Positions 1 to 12,689 of a stretch of DNA of 64,000 nt are shown here, piece by piece. Positions within the stretch are counted from its first letter, which is position 1. Every line of letters begins with the position of its first letter. The notes below the pieces were generated by a model, which did not search any database, was not told where the DNA came from, and was given only the letters and a program-made list of their open reading frames with translations. The stretch is from Archegozetes longisetosus (lineage: Eukaryota; Arthropoda; Arachnida; Sarcoptiformes; Trhypochthoniidae), in the NCBI GenBank assembly GCA_018873245.2, contig JAEMBT020000008.1, positions 6,850,238 through 6,914,237 of the forward strand, read 5' to 3'. Made by a program: the position numbers and the translations under genes.

Positions 1-1362
1 TAATTAGTTGTCGATTGCGAGATTGATTGAGCTGATTATTCAATTAAATCTATTTAAAACTCAGTAAAGTTTAATACCTTATTTGAGCTTTGTTTAGCAA
101 TCAATGCTTTAAAATTTTTGCACATTAAATGCATGAAACCAAATATGATTTAATACTGTTCGTTTCATTGATTGATGTTTTCAAACAATAAATGCATTTA
201 ACTCTTTAATTACTTATAGTTTCGACAAAATCTCTGATCACAGATACCAGTCGGCAGCTTTTGAATCTTGAATTAAGTACTTTTATTTTGAACTAACTTT
301 TAATCAATGCTATACATAAAAATTTCAAATGAGAAAAGTTTTTTAAATTTTCTGGCTTTTTATTGTGTGAAAGCGTCTCAGTAACCGTTTAAAACATTTG
401 AAATCTTAAATAAAATTGTTTTAAAATATCAAATGAAATGTTATAAAACGTTTAAAAACACTGTTTTAAAGCAATGTTTAAAAATAAATGTTCTACAACA
501 GACAACCTTAGTTATATGTACTATAAATGTGTTAGAGTTCTACATCAATGCATGAGGGACGATAAAATCTTTCGTGTTATAGAATACTTGCACAACAATG
601 ACTGCATGATTTCACTGAATATACTCTTCAGAGAAAATATGGACTCGGCTGGCACCAAATATTATCAGATTAGTTGATAATTTTTTGATTTCTGAATAAA
701 ACACGGCTGCCATCGGGTTGAGTCGATGATGAAACTTGTTATCATTGAGATATTTCTTTTGACATACTTGCTCTTAGGAGTCTCAGAAAGAACGCTTTTG
801 GATTCTACTCTTGTTATAGAAACAAATTAAGTTTGAGTGTACATCTTTATTCTCATTAATATCAACTTAATTAAAAGAAGTGAATATATTTTTAAGTGTG
901 AGCCTTACGTTTGAGACTAAAACGCCAGAGCCTCAATTCGTCAATTAATACAAAATTATACATTGTGCTATCGACAAACATGTCATTCATTTGTTTAAAA
1001 TGCACTCTGATTTTATGAATGAAAATATTAATAAATAAATATAAATACGAGTAAAAAGTGCCACCGACCGACTGAATTACCAACACAGAAATAAGTTTAA
1101 AATAGTTTTACAACCCTACTCATGAGTTTATTCATCACAGAAATTTTTAGATATCAAGTGAGTTATAAGAATTATCTTAAAATAAAAGTTTTCATCTAAA
1201 TTCGATTTTAAAAACTGAAAATTTCCTCAGTATTACTATCGCTCTCGAGACTAAAGGGAAATCTAAAATTATGAATACACAAAACTGAAATCATGAACTA
1301 GTTTGCAACAATCATCGAGTTATAATAGATGAGAGTTAATGCGTTCGAGAGTATGTGTAATA
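1..1362 (+). repeat. Segmental-duplication block, copy 1 (5' end cut by window)
   Basis: This non-coding AT-rich block is nearly identical to 11100-12262 and to 33720-36400, where the third copy is interrupted by a mariner at 34295. Its last part (about 1138-1362) also matches 24640-24812. In each full case it lies between a B-type GR and an A-type GR, so it belongs to the amplified GR unit. Small ORFs at 474-677 and 892-1086 are shared by copies only as far as the DNA is duplicated; they break in copy 3 and are not called as genes. Confidence 0.9.
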
Positions 1363-1891
1363 TAAGGATTTTCGGAAAGTTTCAGCAGCTTTTGTAGATG
1401 TATTTTGCGCGTTCTATTTGAACAGTTGAAAAATTAATTACAAATCGATTCCATTTCTCAATTGAAAGAGCAGATATTTGTCTTCAAATTTTTGTCAAAA
1501 TTTTTTTTTGTTATTTGTGTCCAAACGATGTCAGACCGAACTCCCGATAAGACTCACATACGTCACTGTATGTTATACGAATTCAATCGTGGATCAAATA
1601 GCACAGAGGCCGCCAATAATATCAATGCCACTTATGGCCAATTTATTAGTGCCAGTACTTGCCAAGAATGGTTCAGTCGATTCCGTTCCGGTGACCAGAA
1701 CCTAGATGACCGCCCGAGAAGTGGCCGACCCTCAATTGTGAACAACGACGTTCTGACGGCTCTGTTCGTTCCGTTGGGGACATATCGTCGATAATGACGG
1801 AAATTATATAATGATTAAAATTTGTTCACTTCTTTTTAAAACAAAATTAAATATTTGATAACAACCAGCTGGAACTTTCCGAAAATCCTTA
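1363..1891 (+). mobile_element. Internally deleted mariner element, 529 bp
   Basis: Terminal inverted repeats start TAAGGATTTTCGGAAAGTT at the left and end in the complement (AACTTTCCGAAAATCCTTA) at the right. TA duplications flank the element at 1361-1362 and 1892-1893. The paralogous empty sites read 'gtaatacaatgac' (36388) or 'gtaatataatgac' (24810), which places the insertion exactly. Only the N-terminal part of a transposase remains, so the element could move only with help in trans. Confidence 0.9.
1528..1794 (+). pseudogene. Mariner transposase N-terminal fragment (HTH region)
   Basis: The frame from the ATG at 1528 starts MSDRTPDKTHIRHCMLYEF and continues through 'WFSRFRSGDQNLDDRPRSGRP'-type residues. 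This is the paired helix-turn-helix DNA-binding region typical of mariner transposases, including the basic linker before the catalytic domain. The reading frame ends at 1794. The catalytic D,D34D core is absent because the centre of the element is deleted. It is at most a DNA-binding remnant. Confidence 0.85.
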
Positions 1892-2244
1892 TACAATAAC
1901 TATGAAATACAAGAAAGTTAGCATTACAATTTTTAGAAAATAGGCTCATTTAATGATGTTATATTGATCTAAAATTAACTTTAGAAATTTACTTTTTCAA
2001 TCGCATGATATCATCACTTAAACTTTAGACATGATACTACTATTTATTGACTCTATGAATAAATTAACGAATTATGAAACTTTTAGAAGAATAATTTATA
2101 TTTATGTATTATATTTTTGGCAAATAATTCATCAGTTTTCAATTAATTTCCATGGAGATTCGTTTTTTACACTGTTAAAAATATTTTCAATTTAATTAAC
2201 TAATAAAAATGTTCTATAAGATTGTTTCTACCAATGAACGAAAT

Positions 2245-4692
2245 ATGTCGGAAAATACTGAAAGAGACCCATATACAGCAAATCTGAGTTTACCGCTTTA
2301 TAAATACGGACTCATTCATAAACAAAATATTAATAACTATCTCGTTTCTGTGAAGAACAGAAACCAGAGATTCAAATCTAATGCCATAATTATTACTCTT
2401 GTTATGGTTTTAATTAAAGTTTCAGTGAATTCTATTTTTTTCAATGATGAAAACTATCCCATATTCTACTTCGATGTTATTAAGTTGATCGGTTTAGTTC
2501 AATATGTTTACGCTATCGGTATATTTATCTTAATATTATCTATAAGAATAGTGTATCTATTCAATTATAGCGATTGTAAACTTTACAAATGGCTGGAAAT
2601 CATTTATGTAATGGAAGGATTGAAAAGTAAGGATACGATTAATATAGAAGATGAAAAGTAAATGAAACTATTTATTCAAAAAACAACATTTTACAAATTT
2701 CTATTATCGATTGGAATAAAATCTAACACATTTCTCATTATAATTTTATTTTCTTATTTGATGCTTGGAAATTTCAAATCCGTTCAGGGTATTTTTTTAT
2801 GGTATTATTAATATACTTTTAAACACTTCGTGGACAACATACTCCTTTACCGTCCTATCATATAGTTTTCTTTATTTTTTCATGTCTTGCTATTATTGTG
2901 GATTAAGATTTAGATTATTCAATCAAGAGATATCCCAAAAGAAAAAATGTTTTAACTATCAAGATATAAAAAAATTACTTGAAGAGCACAACTCTATTTG
3001 TAATATTATTATGAAATATAATCAATTTTGGAAGGAATACTATTTCGCTTTCAGTTATACATTAATTCCGATTAATCTAATGCTTTTACATCAGTTTTTG
3101 TTTCAAGATCTCGAATTTATTGCGTCCATAACCGCATTTTCCGTTTTGATTGGATTACTTGTCTCTCATATACTGTTGAATCTAATAACAGCTTCTATTA
3201 ATAAGAATGCTCTAAAATCACACAAATATCTGTTCAAATTGCATTTCAACACAAAATCACTTGATATCAATAGAAAAGTTATGGTAAAGATAAGGTAGTG
3301 GACAAAAAGTCTTTTGACAAAGTAATTTCTTTAGATTTTCTTAAATAACTTTATTGTTATTACATCAGATGCGATGAAATTGATGTGAATTATTTCCTTC
3401 AGTTCTATAAAGCATTTGACAAAGTTTTATGCAAAAAATAATTGTGGTTTAATTTTTATGTGCAATTAAGCAAAACATGTATCGGACAAAAGTCTTTTGA
3501 CTGTTTGTCAATTAATTAATTTCTTACAGTTACAATCCACAATGTTAACTTAAAAACTTGATAATAATTATTCCTCAAACTAAACATTAAAATGAAATTA
3601 TTTAAACTGAGTTTAGACAAAAATTTCTTATCTTTAAAATTTTATCAATCAATTAAATTAACACTAGTTTGAATGAGAAAATTTAAAAATTGCGCACAGT
3701 TAAGGGCTAATTATAATTAATTTTAATTCTTGTTACGAAGTATTAAGGTACTTACCAAATAGTTTAATCAAAATAAAAATCGCACAAATCCGACTACTTT
3801 TAGTTGTAGTTTAGATCATGAGTATTTGTTGGCACTTTTTTTTACCATTGAATTCTATTAGTTTTCTGAGACGCGGTTTAATAATGATCTAAACTACAAC
3901 TAAAGGTAGTCCGATTTATGCGATTTTTATGTTGATTAAACTATTTGGTGAGTACCTTAATACTTCGTAACAGGAATTAAAATTAATTATAATTAGCCCT
4001 TAACTGTGCGCAATTTTTAAATTTCTCATTCAAACTAATGTTAATTTAATTGATTGATAAAATTTTAAAGATAAGAAATTTTTGTCTAAACTCAATTTAA
4101 ATAATTTCATTTTAATGTTTAGTTTGAGGAATAATTATTATCAAGTTTTTAAGTTAACATTGTGGATTGTAACTGTAAGAAATTAATTAATTGACAAACA
4201 GTCAAAAGACTTTTGTCCGATACATGTTTTACTTAATTGCACATAAAAATTAAACCACAATTATTTTTTGCATAAAACTTTGTCAAATGCTTTATAGAAC
4301 TGAAGGAAATAATTCACATCAATTTCATCGCATCTGATGTAATAACAATAAAGTTATTTAAGAAAATCTAAAGAAATTACTTTGTCAAAAGACTTTTGTT
4401 CACTACCTTATATTCCCAACACTTAAACTAATTTACATTTTCTAATAATGTTTTTTCTTCTAGTTTATGAATACAATGGAGAGAATAGGTGATAAGAATC
4501 GGTTAATAGGTTTTTCATGTGGTAATCAATTCATTATGACTCCCGATGATTGCGTTCAAAGTATGACGACCTTAATGACATGTCAAAATATTGTTGCCAT
4601 ACTTCAGTTTTATATGAATTTTTCAGGTTTATATAATATTTGTTCGCTTTTTCTTATTGACTCAAAAGTTTGCGAACTCGATTTCAAAATAA
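2245..4692 (+). pseudogene. Gustatory-receptor-like 7TM gene, copy A (broken)
   Basis: This is a close paralogue of the gene at 25169-26445, starting at the ATG for 'MSENTERDPY' (2245); an in-frame upstream ATG at 2209 is not shared. Lesions: CAA has become the stop TAA at 2659-2661; an extra T in the run at 2791-2800 shifts the frame; one extra base near 4543 shifts the penultimate exon; and a 1116-bp foldback element (3293-4408) sits in the first intron just after the donor. The last exon (4627-4692, ending 'SISK') is intact. The gene would have encoded a multi-pass chemoreceptor of about 400 residues. It cannot encode a full receptor now. Confidence 0.85.
3293..4408. mobile_element. 1116-bp foldback element in GR-A intron, TA target duplication
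   Basis: The left arm 3293-3819 and right arm 3884-4408 are about 525 bp each and nearly perfect inverted copies, separated by a 64-bp spacer. The ends read AGGTAGTGGACAAAAGTC-like / CACTACCT, and TA is duplicated at 3291-3292 and 4409-4410. The empty site is visible in the paralogue at about 26190-26200. No ORF is present. The TA duplication points to a Tc1/mariner-class transposase acting in trans. The motif GTCAAAAGACTTTTGTCC recurs inside the arms. Confidence 0.93.
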
Positions 4693-5690
4693 TGGCGACT
4701 ATGGAAATAGTAGCACTATGGAAAATTATGCTTTGAGTTAGTTCTACACTAAGTTGAGATGTTGTCCACGCATTGAGTCATTCCTGACTTCGCTTCTAAA
4801 TATAAAATGTTTAGCCAATGTGCAAAAGTACAATTTTAATGCAAGTTTTGATGTATATTTTTCTGGATAATTAAATTTTAAAGTTTTGTTGTCTCAATCA
4901 TAACGACATTAATGTAGTGATCAAAACGACCTCAATATTGAATTTAACGACAAGTGATTTCTTTCTTGACATTAATTGAAGTAATTTCTTCTGATTCTCA
5001 TTGAATTGAATATTGACAAGTTTTTAAGCAAAGCTGAGTTCCATCGAGTAGTTGAAAAAGATTATTGGGAATGCCAAACCCAATTCGGTTCTAAAGTGGA
5101 CAATAATGAACAAAAAGAACATTGCCGAACCCTGCCTATCATATATTTTTAAATATATGATAACATATTTAATCACGATGTAAAATGTAATATTTTGGTG
5201 GGGATCCCACCGGACTCCCCATTTTAGTCGCCGCCGATGCTTACTCTTGTTCCTCCAATTCCACGCAGATATCATTCAGAAATTCTGCGGGAATTGGAAT
5301 CTCGGCAGATATGCATACCCGAGATACCACAGAACTGTCGATATGTGCGCACAACAATTGTCCTTCAGTTAAATCATTAGTTTTCTTTGTTTCTGTTCTG
5401 ATTTTTACTAGTGAATTCATATTAAAGTAATTGTATATTTGTGTGTTATTTAATAGTATAATCAGAGTTTATTTGCGTTAATTGTATCTCGATTCGTGTA
5501 CGTCAATCGCGTTCACTACTTGAATTGCCAACCCTCTGTATATCTGTATTTTGACATTAAGTTAAGAAATTTCCTCTTATTTCATTGAGCTAAAATTTGA
5601 CAAGTTTTCGAACCGCACTGAGTTTCATCAAGGAGTTGATGAAAGATTCTTAACCAACTTGGCCTCAAATCCATTATTAATAGGGTGACC
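4693..5690 (+). other. GR-A downstream flank with an unidentified insertion (about 5110-5550)
   Basis: 4740-5110 matches the flanks after GR C (26510-26890) and GR E (38390-39480). From about 5110 the similarity stops and a more G+C-rich stretch follows (around 5195-5350, including a 'GGTGGGGATCCCACC' palindrome). Similarity to GR flanks resumes weakly at about 5550-5640. The inserted stretch could be an LTR or other retroelement fragment, but I recognise no coding sequence in it. The minus ORF at 5024-5275 spans the junction and is not called. Confidence 0.5.
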
Positions 5691-6219
5691 GCCTCTGGCT
5701 TGTCTCATGATGGGACAAAAATATCAAAGGGAAGATCCTTACATTTTTTTTTTGAAGAAAAATGTTGCTTTCGTTAGTCACTAGTAATGACTCATTATAA
5801 ATATTTAGGTGTCAAACAATGCATTCTAGTATTAAAACATTAAAAATTATTAATTATAGTTGAATTTAAAAGTATATTTTTTGTTAGAAATGGCATCTTT
5901 CGAAAGTTATTCAAAAGTATGAAATACTGATTTATATAAGATATAAGTCAAGGCAGAAAAGATTAATTCTATAACTTTTGGTTTTAAACCATAGGTGTTC
6001 AAAACATTAAACTGGGTTTCTTGATCCCTTAGCATTTGCAGGATAATTTCAGTGTTTGAATTTCTAAGAAGTATTATTCTAAACACTTTTCCAAAGTGAT
6101 AGTTGAAAAACGGGACAACTAATTGTCTCATCGAGAGATTTTGGTCTGATGAGACTTATGTCTTTTATTTTTAAAAAGATGCGCCTGTCCAGTCAAAAAC
6201 GGGACTGGTGGTCGCCCAA
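5691..6219. mobile_element. hAT-like MITE, about 529 bp
   Basis: The left end reads TAGGGTGACCGCC and the right end is the near complement GGTGGTCGCCCAA; further in, 'GTCTCATGATGGGAC' pairs loosely with 'GTCCAGTCAAAAACGGGAC'. The flanks 'attattaa' and 'attatcga' agree at 6 of 8 positions, compatible with an aged 8-bp duplication. TAGGGTGACC termini are familiar from hAT-type elements. No transposase is visible. Confidence 0.6.
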
Positions 6220-6594
6220 ATTATCGATATTGTATTAAAATAAAGCTGAAAAATTTTACTGACTATAAAGATGTATCTTTGGAAAAGAAATAATTTTTTA
6301 GGCTTATTTCCAATAAGTGCACTTTTCTGGTGAACTCTACTGTGATTTAAAATTTTTTTAATGATTTGAGCGCAAGGACAGGCGCCTTTACGTCTGAGAT
6401 TGACTCGTTGATCGCTTATGGCTTAATCTTGATTAGAAAGTCTCATTCTCTTCATTGATTTAACTTCGTGACTCATTCAAAATCTTTTGCTTTAAGTTTA
6501 AACAATGCCAATTTAAAAATAGGAAACTAACTTGATATATGTATAAGATTTACAAGTTTAAATGGCAAAAATTTTCTATTAATTCAGTCATTGA

Positions 6595-6816
6595 TTAAAT
6601 TTTGCATAAGCTTTTGCTACACAAACAAGAATTGATATAAGTTTTTCCATTCACTTTGCACAAACACTTTCTAAAACATTTACCTTTACATTCACAATAA
6701 GAATTATTAGAAAGTAATACTGTCCTTATATTGATCATTGAAAATTCCAGGTTAAATTTAATATATAGATCATTATGGAAAGTTACATTATTTGGAATAA
6801 GGACATACTTTATCAA
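6595..6816 (-). pseudogene. Small Cys-rich (CXC-like) ORF, fragment
   Basis: The 73-residue minus-strand frame ends in a dense cysteine pattern, 'CECKGKCFRKCLCK' followed by further C-x-C pairs. Such CXC-like tails occur at the C-termini of some transposon-derived integrase-type proteins, but this is only a resemblance. A second copy of the same DNA lies at about 40370-40620 and has lost 6 bp in the motif and then the later cysteines. I infer a C-terminal relic of a mobile-element gene, not a working gene. Confidence 0.35.
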
Positions 6817-6819
6817 ACT

Positions 6820-7850
6820 TTTGATGTTATTATATTTAGCTCTATTTATAGGTAGAAAGTTATAATCTAAGTTTAAGTTGAATTCCGTGACATTTTAGTC
6901 AATCTTTCATCAAACTTCGATATACTTATTGATAAGTCTGGTTTAGAGTCTAAGCTTAATGAAACTTTGATGTCATTTTGGATGAATTTCATGCGATAAA
7001 CTTCAATCAAGTGAGTTAATTTAGGCTAAGAGATGGCTTCATAAAACTTCATAATCATGAACTCTACAAAGGACAATAGGCATTAAGCTAATGTGAGTAG
7101 GTGGAACCGATCGAATATTCCAATCTATAGCCTTTGACTTAACGTATATACCCATAAAATATATTATTAAAATCCCTAGTAGTCTAGGAGATGCAAATAT
7201 TTTATAATTGGTTCCTTGTAGAATTTCATTATTTCGAAAAATCATTTGACCCCCGCCCCTAATGAATTTAATGTTTTCATAGTAGATATGCTATCTAATT
7301 CATGCAACAAATTTATTATCTGCCATAGAGAATAGTTCACGAGGGAAAATAGGCTGAACTACTAAACACCTTCCATTGATGTTATAATCAATACTTATAT
7401 TGCTCAATAAATTATAGAAATAAATATTTTTCTTCATATGCTATATTCTTGGTTAATTTTTTCATTTTATTTTAAAGTCGAACACTTAATAAAAAGTATT
7501 AATAGTGAAAACAGCGATAAAATAGACTTGGAATATTATAGCACTAACTTTTTAGGCTCAAAACAAATAGAATGAAATTGCACTGAGTTTTTCTGGAGAT
7601 CTGTAGCGAAATTTCTAACTTGTATGCTACAGTTAGATAAAGAATTTCAGACAGTATAATAATCTGTAAATAACTCAATTTCAGAAAAAATTGTATTTGT
7701 AATGTTATAGCACTCACCCGACGAAGTGTCTTTTAATGGTTTTGTGCACATAATAATAAAATTTCATCTCATTATCTCAAGTAATTCTTAAGTTATTCAA
7801 AAAACATTGACTGGACTTATCAATTAGAAATGGACTGTATTATTACAACA
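6820..7850 (+). other. Non-coding stretch of the GR unit
   Basis: 6301-7036 is homologous to 40063-40808 (diverged), the continuation of the sushi-gene 3' flank. The mariner at 40815 sits at the position equivalent to about 7036. I see no convincing coding sequence between 6820 and 7850; the minus ORF 7039-7245 has no recognisable features. Confidence 0.5.
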
Positions 7851-7915
7851 GTTACATAATATTTATTCTCTTTTTTTTACTGACTCAAAAGTTTGCGAAA
7901 TCTATTTCAAAATAA
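7851..7915 (+). pseudogene. Relic of a GR last exon
   Basis: The segment ends '...LTQKFAKSISK' and stop, matching the last exon of the other GR copies ('LTQKFANSISK'). A base is missing near its start, and no upstream GR exons are visible, so this is a solitary remnant of a sixth GR copy. The following DNA (7915-8200) resembles the downstream flank of the other copies. Confidence 0.75.
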
Positions 7916-9231
7916 TGGTGACTAAATTCGGTAGTAAATTGCGCATTCAGTTGTATTTACATTAAGCAGGGAATCTACGCATGCATTAAGTCATTTCTGG
8001 CTCTATTCCTAGCGGTAAAATATCTGACGTATGTGCAAAAGTATCATTTTAATGAAATTTTAATATACATTTTACTTATTTTGTTGTCTCAAATGAAATG
8101 ATTTTTATGTTAGTAATCTAAATAACCTCAATATTGAGTCTAATTTAAATCATTCTTAGCATAAAATTAAGAAATCTTTGATTCTTGCACTGGATTTCAT
8201 AAAATTTATGGAAAAGAATTCAAGTCCCTGTGAATTTTCTTATGAATGAATAGTATGAAATGTTTTGAAGTAAAGCCCTGGATTTCGACATAACGAATTT
8301 ATTCTTGAGATAGACTTATAAGTCAAGTGTTAACTTTGATTTATATAAGAAGCTCAAAGGTGACAGAAAAATTTTTTAAGAATCTATACGGCATTTTTGT
8401 GAAAGTACTCATCTAGACAAAGTCATACATGCCATTCGCTTCCCAAGTGGGGCCTTAAAGCAAATGCCGAACTTCTGTCGTGATTTTTCTGAGATTGAAT
8501 GCTTTTATGTTCATTCAATGGAAAAACTGACAAAATCGCAGCAATTTCTCGCGTAAATTTATTGAACTTTACAATAAAGTGAAGCTAAATCAACAACTCA
8601 TTTACGCACATACGAAAATAATATTTCATGGAAGCGGACTTAAGTTATCATTAAACTTAAAGCAAACTAAATTATATACGTGAACGTCAAAATATCATAT
8701 CTATACAGATAAACTTTTCTATCTTAAACACTTAGTTAAGCCCTTTTCATAAAGGCATATATAAATCATAAGAAACTAAAACTTGTTTTTGTTCTCTGTT
8801 ATAAGAGCTTGATTACATGTTCAAGAATGATTGGCTTTCAATATATCTGTTTTCAATAAAGAAATTTGAAAATACAATTACTCTTCAGCCACTCCAATAA
8901 ATAAGAGAAAATTAAAAATATGAGTTCGTTTAATGATTTTGTAGTGATCTAAAATAAATTCCATTTTTAAGTTATTTTTTCAACTGTATGACATCATTAT
9001 TTGAGTTTTTGACAATGAATATCATTTAATGACTCTGCGAATAACTTAGAGAATAGTGAAACCTTCAGAAAGAGAATTGTGTTTTATATTTTAGACGCAA
9101 GTTTCATCAGTTGCTCAATTAGTATCTATGGAGAAGATATTTGTTTTGATCATACTTTTAAGAACATATATTTTCAATTTAACGAACTAATGCATTAGTT
9201 TTATTAGTCTGATTCTAACAACAATCGAAAT
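7916..9231 (+). other. Intergenic DNA before GR B
   Basis: 8930-9230 is the GR 5' flank, matching 1939-2244, 24850-25168 and 36730-37024. I see no gene in 8200-8930. Confidence 0.5.
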
Positions 9232-10551
9232 ATGTCGGAAAATACTGAAAATAATTCATATATAGAAAATCTTGGTTTACCACTTTATAAATATGGACTC
9301 ATTCATAGACAAGATATTAATAACTATCTCATTTCTGTGAAGAAGAAAAACCAGAGATTCAAATCTAACGCGATAATTACTATACTTATTCTGGTCCTAA
9401 TTAAACTTTCGTTAAATTCTATTGCTTTCAGAAATGAAAACTATCCCATATTCTACTTCGATGTTACTAAGTTTATCGGATTAGTTCAATATTGTTACGC
9501 TTTGGGTTTATTTTCACTAATATTATCTATAAGAATATTACATCTATTCAATTATAGCAATTGTAAACTCTATAAATGGCTGGAAATCATTGAAGTAATG
9601 GAAGGGTTGAAAAGTATGGATGCGATTGGTATAGAAGATGAAAAGGAAATGAAGATATTTGCTCAAAAAATTTCGTTTTACAAATTTCTATTATCAATTG
9701 GAATAAAATTTAACTCATTTCTCTTTTTTCTTCTACCTTGTTATTTGGTGTTCAAAAATTTCAAATCTGTTGATAGCATTGCTTATGGTATTATTAATGC
9801 ACTTTTTCTCTCGTCGTGGGTAACGTACGCTTTTATCGTTATATCATATAGTTTTCTTTATTTTTCATGTCTTGCTATTATTGTGGATTAAGATTTAGAT
9901 TATTCAATCAAGAGATATCCCAAAAGAAAAAATGTTTTAACTATCAAGATATAAAAAATTACTTAAAGAGCACAACGATATTTGTCATAATACTATAAAA
10001 TACAATCTTTTTTGGAAGAAGTACTATTTCGCTCTTAACTACACATTGATTCCAATTAATCTAATGCTTTTACAACAGTTTTTGTTTGAGAAATTAATTA
10101 CGACCATAATTGCATTTTTCCTATTGATAGTATTACTTATCTCTCATATACTGTTAAATTTAATAACAGCTTCTATTAACAAAAGTGCTTCAAAATCTCA
10201 CAAATATCTGTTCAAATTTCATTTCAATACAAGATCATTTGATATCAATGGAAAAATTAAGGCAAGTATATACTTTTAGATTTTAAAAAAAGTTTAATTT
10301 CATTTTAAAATTATTTCTTATAGTTACTCAATACAATGGAGAGAATCGGTAATAAGAATGGATTAATAGGTTTTTCATGTGGTAATCAATTCGTTATGAC
10401 TCCTATGATTGCATTCAAAGTATGACAAATTTAATGAGACGTCAAAATATTGTTACCATATTTCAGTTTTATATGAATTTTTCAGGTTTACGTAATATTT
10501 GTTCGCTTTTTCTTATTGACTCAAAAGTTTGCGAACTCGATTTCAAAATAA
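9232..10551 (+). pseudogene. Gustatory-receptor-like 7TM gene, copy B (broken)
   Basis: This is the B-type member of the GR family. It starts MSENTENNSYIENLGLPLYK and reads 219 residues through several hydrophobic helices. A missing base near 9862 (run of T before 'catgtcttgc') shifts the frame, and a second missing base near 9953 (run of A) shifts it again. The later segment at 10046-10278, the donor after 'KIK', the penultimate exon with 'IGFSCGNQFVMTPM' and the last exon ending 'SISK' are all recognisable. Two independent indels make it a pseudogene unless they are assembly errors. Its closest relative is copy D at 32364. Confidence 0.85.
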
Positions 10552-11099
10552 TGGTAACTAGAATACTGTAGTAAATTACACATCAGGTTGCTTCTACATT
10601 AAGCTGGAATTCTGTCATTGCCGCATTTAACACACATTAAGTCATTTCTGGTTCTATTTCTAGTATTAAAATTTTTGACACGTGTTCAAAAGTACCATTT
10701 CAACACAAGTTTTAATACATTTTTCTGAATAATTAAGTTTAACGTATTTTGTTGTTTTAGTCGTGATGACATTTAAGTAATGTTACATTACTTTTGTAGT
10801 AATCGAAGTGATCTCAATATCGAATTTGATTATATCTGTTTCTTTTTTGACATTAAGTGAAGAAATTCCTTCTGATTTACATTGAATTTTATATTTGACA
10901 AGTCTATAAGTCGCGCTGAGTTTCATCGAAAATGGAAGACTATTCTTGAATATAGTGAAAGCTAATTGTTTCCAAATAGCTTTCTGGTCAATAACTGATA
11001 TTTTGCCCACGAAATTAGGTAAAATATTGGTTGAAGTATTTGCTTTAATGATTTGAGAATTAGATTAAACCAAAGTCTCTTCATTTTTTTCTGATATAG

Positions 11100-12262
11100 T
11101 AATTAGTTGTCGATTGCGAGATTGATTGAGCTGATTATTCAATTAAATCTATTTAAAACTCAGTAAAGTTTAATACCTTATTTGAGCTTTGTTTAGCAAT
11201 CAATGCTTTAAGATTGTTGCACATTGAATGCATGAAACCAAATATGATTTAATACTGTTCGTTTCATTGATTGATGTTTTCAAACAATAAATGCATTTAA
11301 CTCTTTAATTACTTATAGTTTCGACAAAATCTCTGATCTCAGATACCAGTCGGCAGCTTTTGAATCTTGAATTAACTTTTAATCAATGCTATACATAAAA
11401 ATTTCAAATGGGAAAGTTTTTTTTAAAATTTTCTGGCTTTTAATTGTGTGAAAGCGTCTCAGTAACCGTTTGAAACATTTGAAATCTTAAATAAAATTGT
11501 TTTAAAATATCAAGAGAAATGTTATAAAACGTTTAAAAACACTGTTTTAAAGCAATGTTTAAAAATAAATGTTCTACAACAGACAACCTTAGTTATATGT
11601 ACTATAAATGTGTTAGAGTTCTACATCAATGCATGAGGGACGATATAATATTTCGTGTTATAGAATACTTGCACAACAATGACTGCATGATTTCACTGAA
11701 TATACTCTTCAGAGAAAATATGGACTCGGCTGGCACCGAATTTATCAGATTAGTTGATAATTTCTTGATTTATGAATCAAACACGGCTGCCATCGGGTTG
11801 AGTCGATGATGAAACTTGTTATCATTGAGATATTTCTTTTGACACATACTTTTAGGAGTCTCAGAAAGAACGCTTTTGGATTCTACTCTTGTTATAGAAA
11901 CAAATTAAGTTTGAGTGTACATCTTTATTCTCATTAATATCGACTTAATTAAAAGAAGTGAATATATTTTTAAGTGTGAGCCTTACGTTTGAGACTAAAA
12001 CGCCAGAGCCTCAATTCGTCAATTAATACAAAATTAAACATTATGCTATCGACAAACATGTCATTCATTTGTTTAAAATGCACTTTGATTTTATGAATGA
12101 AAATATTAATAAATAAATATAAATACGAGTAAAAAGTGCCACCGACCGACCGAATTACCAACACAGAAATAAGTCTAAAATATTTTTACAACCCTACTCA
12201 TGAATTTATTGATCACAGAAATTCTTAGATATCAAGTGAACTATGAGAATTTTCTTGATATA
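11100..12262 (+). repeat. Segmental-duplication block, copy 2
   Basis: Near-identical to 1-1190 and to the two halves of 33720-36200. Similarity to copy 3 ends at about 12262, at 'ttcttgatata'. The continuation seen in copies 1 and 3 reappears at about 24640, just upstream of GR C. The 12.4 kb between these points is therefore an interruption of the unit. Confidence 0.9.
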
Positions 12263-12640
12263 CACTTGAGTTTCAAAGCTTCGAGAATGTTTAGTGACTT
12301 CCTTTATCATTCGAGATCATGACGATGTGAATAAAACCGATGATTTCAAAATCTCTGGTGTGACTTTAGAACTCCTTAGTCCTACCAATGGTTAAAGCTC
12401 TGAGCTAGACAGTTATTAAACCTTATAAACCGAAATTAAACCTTATATTGGCAAGTCTTGTTTCCTGATTTCGACTAAGTATTTCCTTATTAAGTATTTA
12501 TATCTCTGAAAAGTGTATTCATCGATTTAGTCAGAAAAGTAATAAAATATTGTCGTCAAACATTATTTAATGTGCTTTAAAGCAGTTCTAAATTCAAGGA
12601 GAAATAATATTATATTTGAATTTTGCTTACTATTTCACTT

Positions 12641-12641
<1 letters not shown>

Positions 12642-12686
<45 letters not shown>
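12642..12686 (+). repeat. (AG)n microsatellite
   Basis: About 22 uninterrupted AG dinucleotides lie some 170 bp upstream of the transporter-like gene start. Confidence 0.97.

Positions 12687-12689
<3 letters not shown>

Noticed and set aside
474..677. Small ORF starting MFKNKCSTTDN, repeated at 11555-11809
   Set aside because: Conserved only because the whole block is duplicated; it diverges in frame in copy 3 (34193) and has no protein-like features.
892..1086. Minus-strand ORF repeated at 11970-12164
   Set aside because: Duplicated non-coding DNA; not kept as a clean frame in copy 3 and no recognisable motif.
5024..5275. 83-residue minus ORF
   Set aside because: Crosses the boundary between GR flank and an unrelated insertion.
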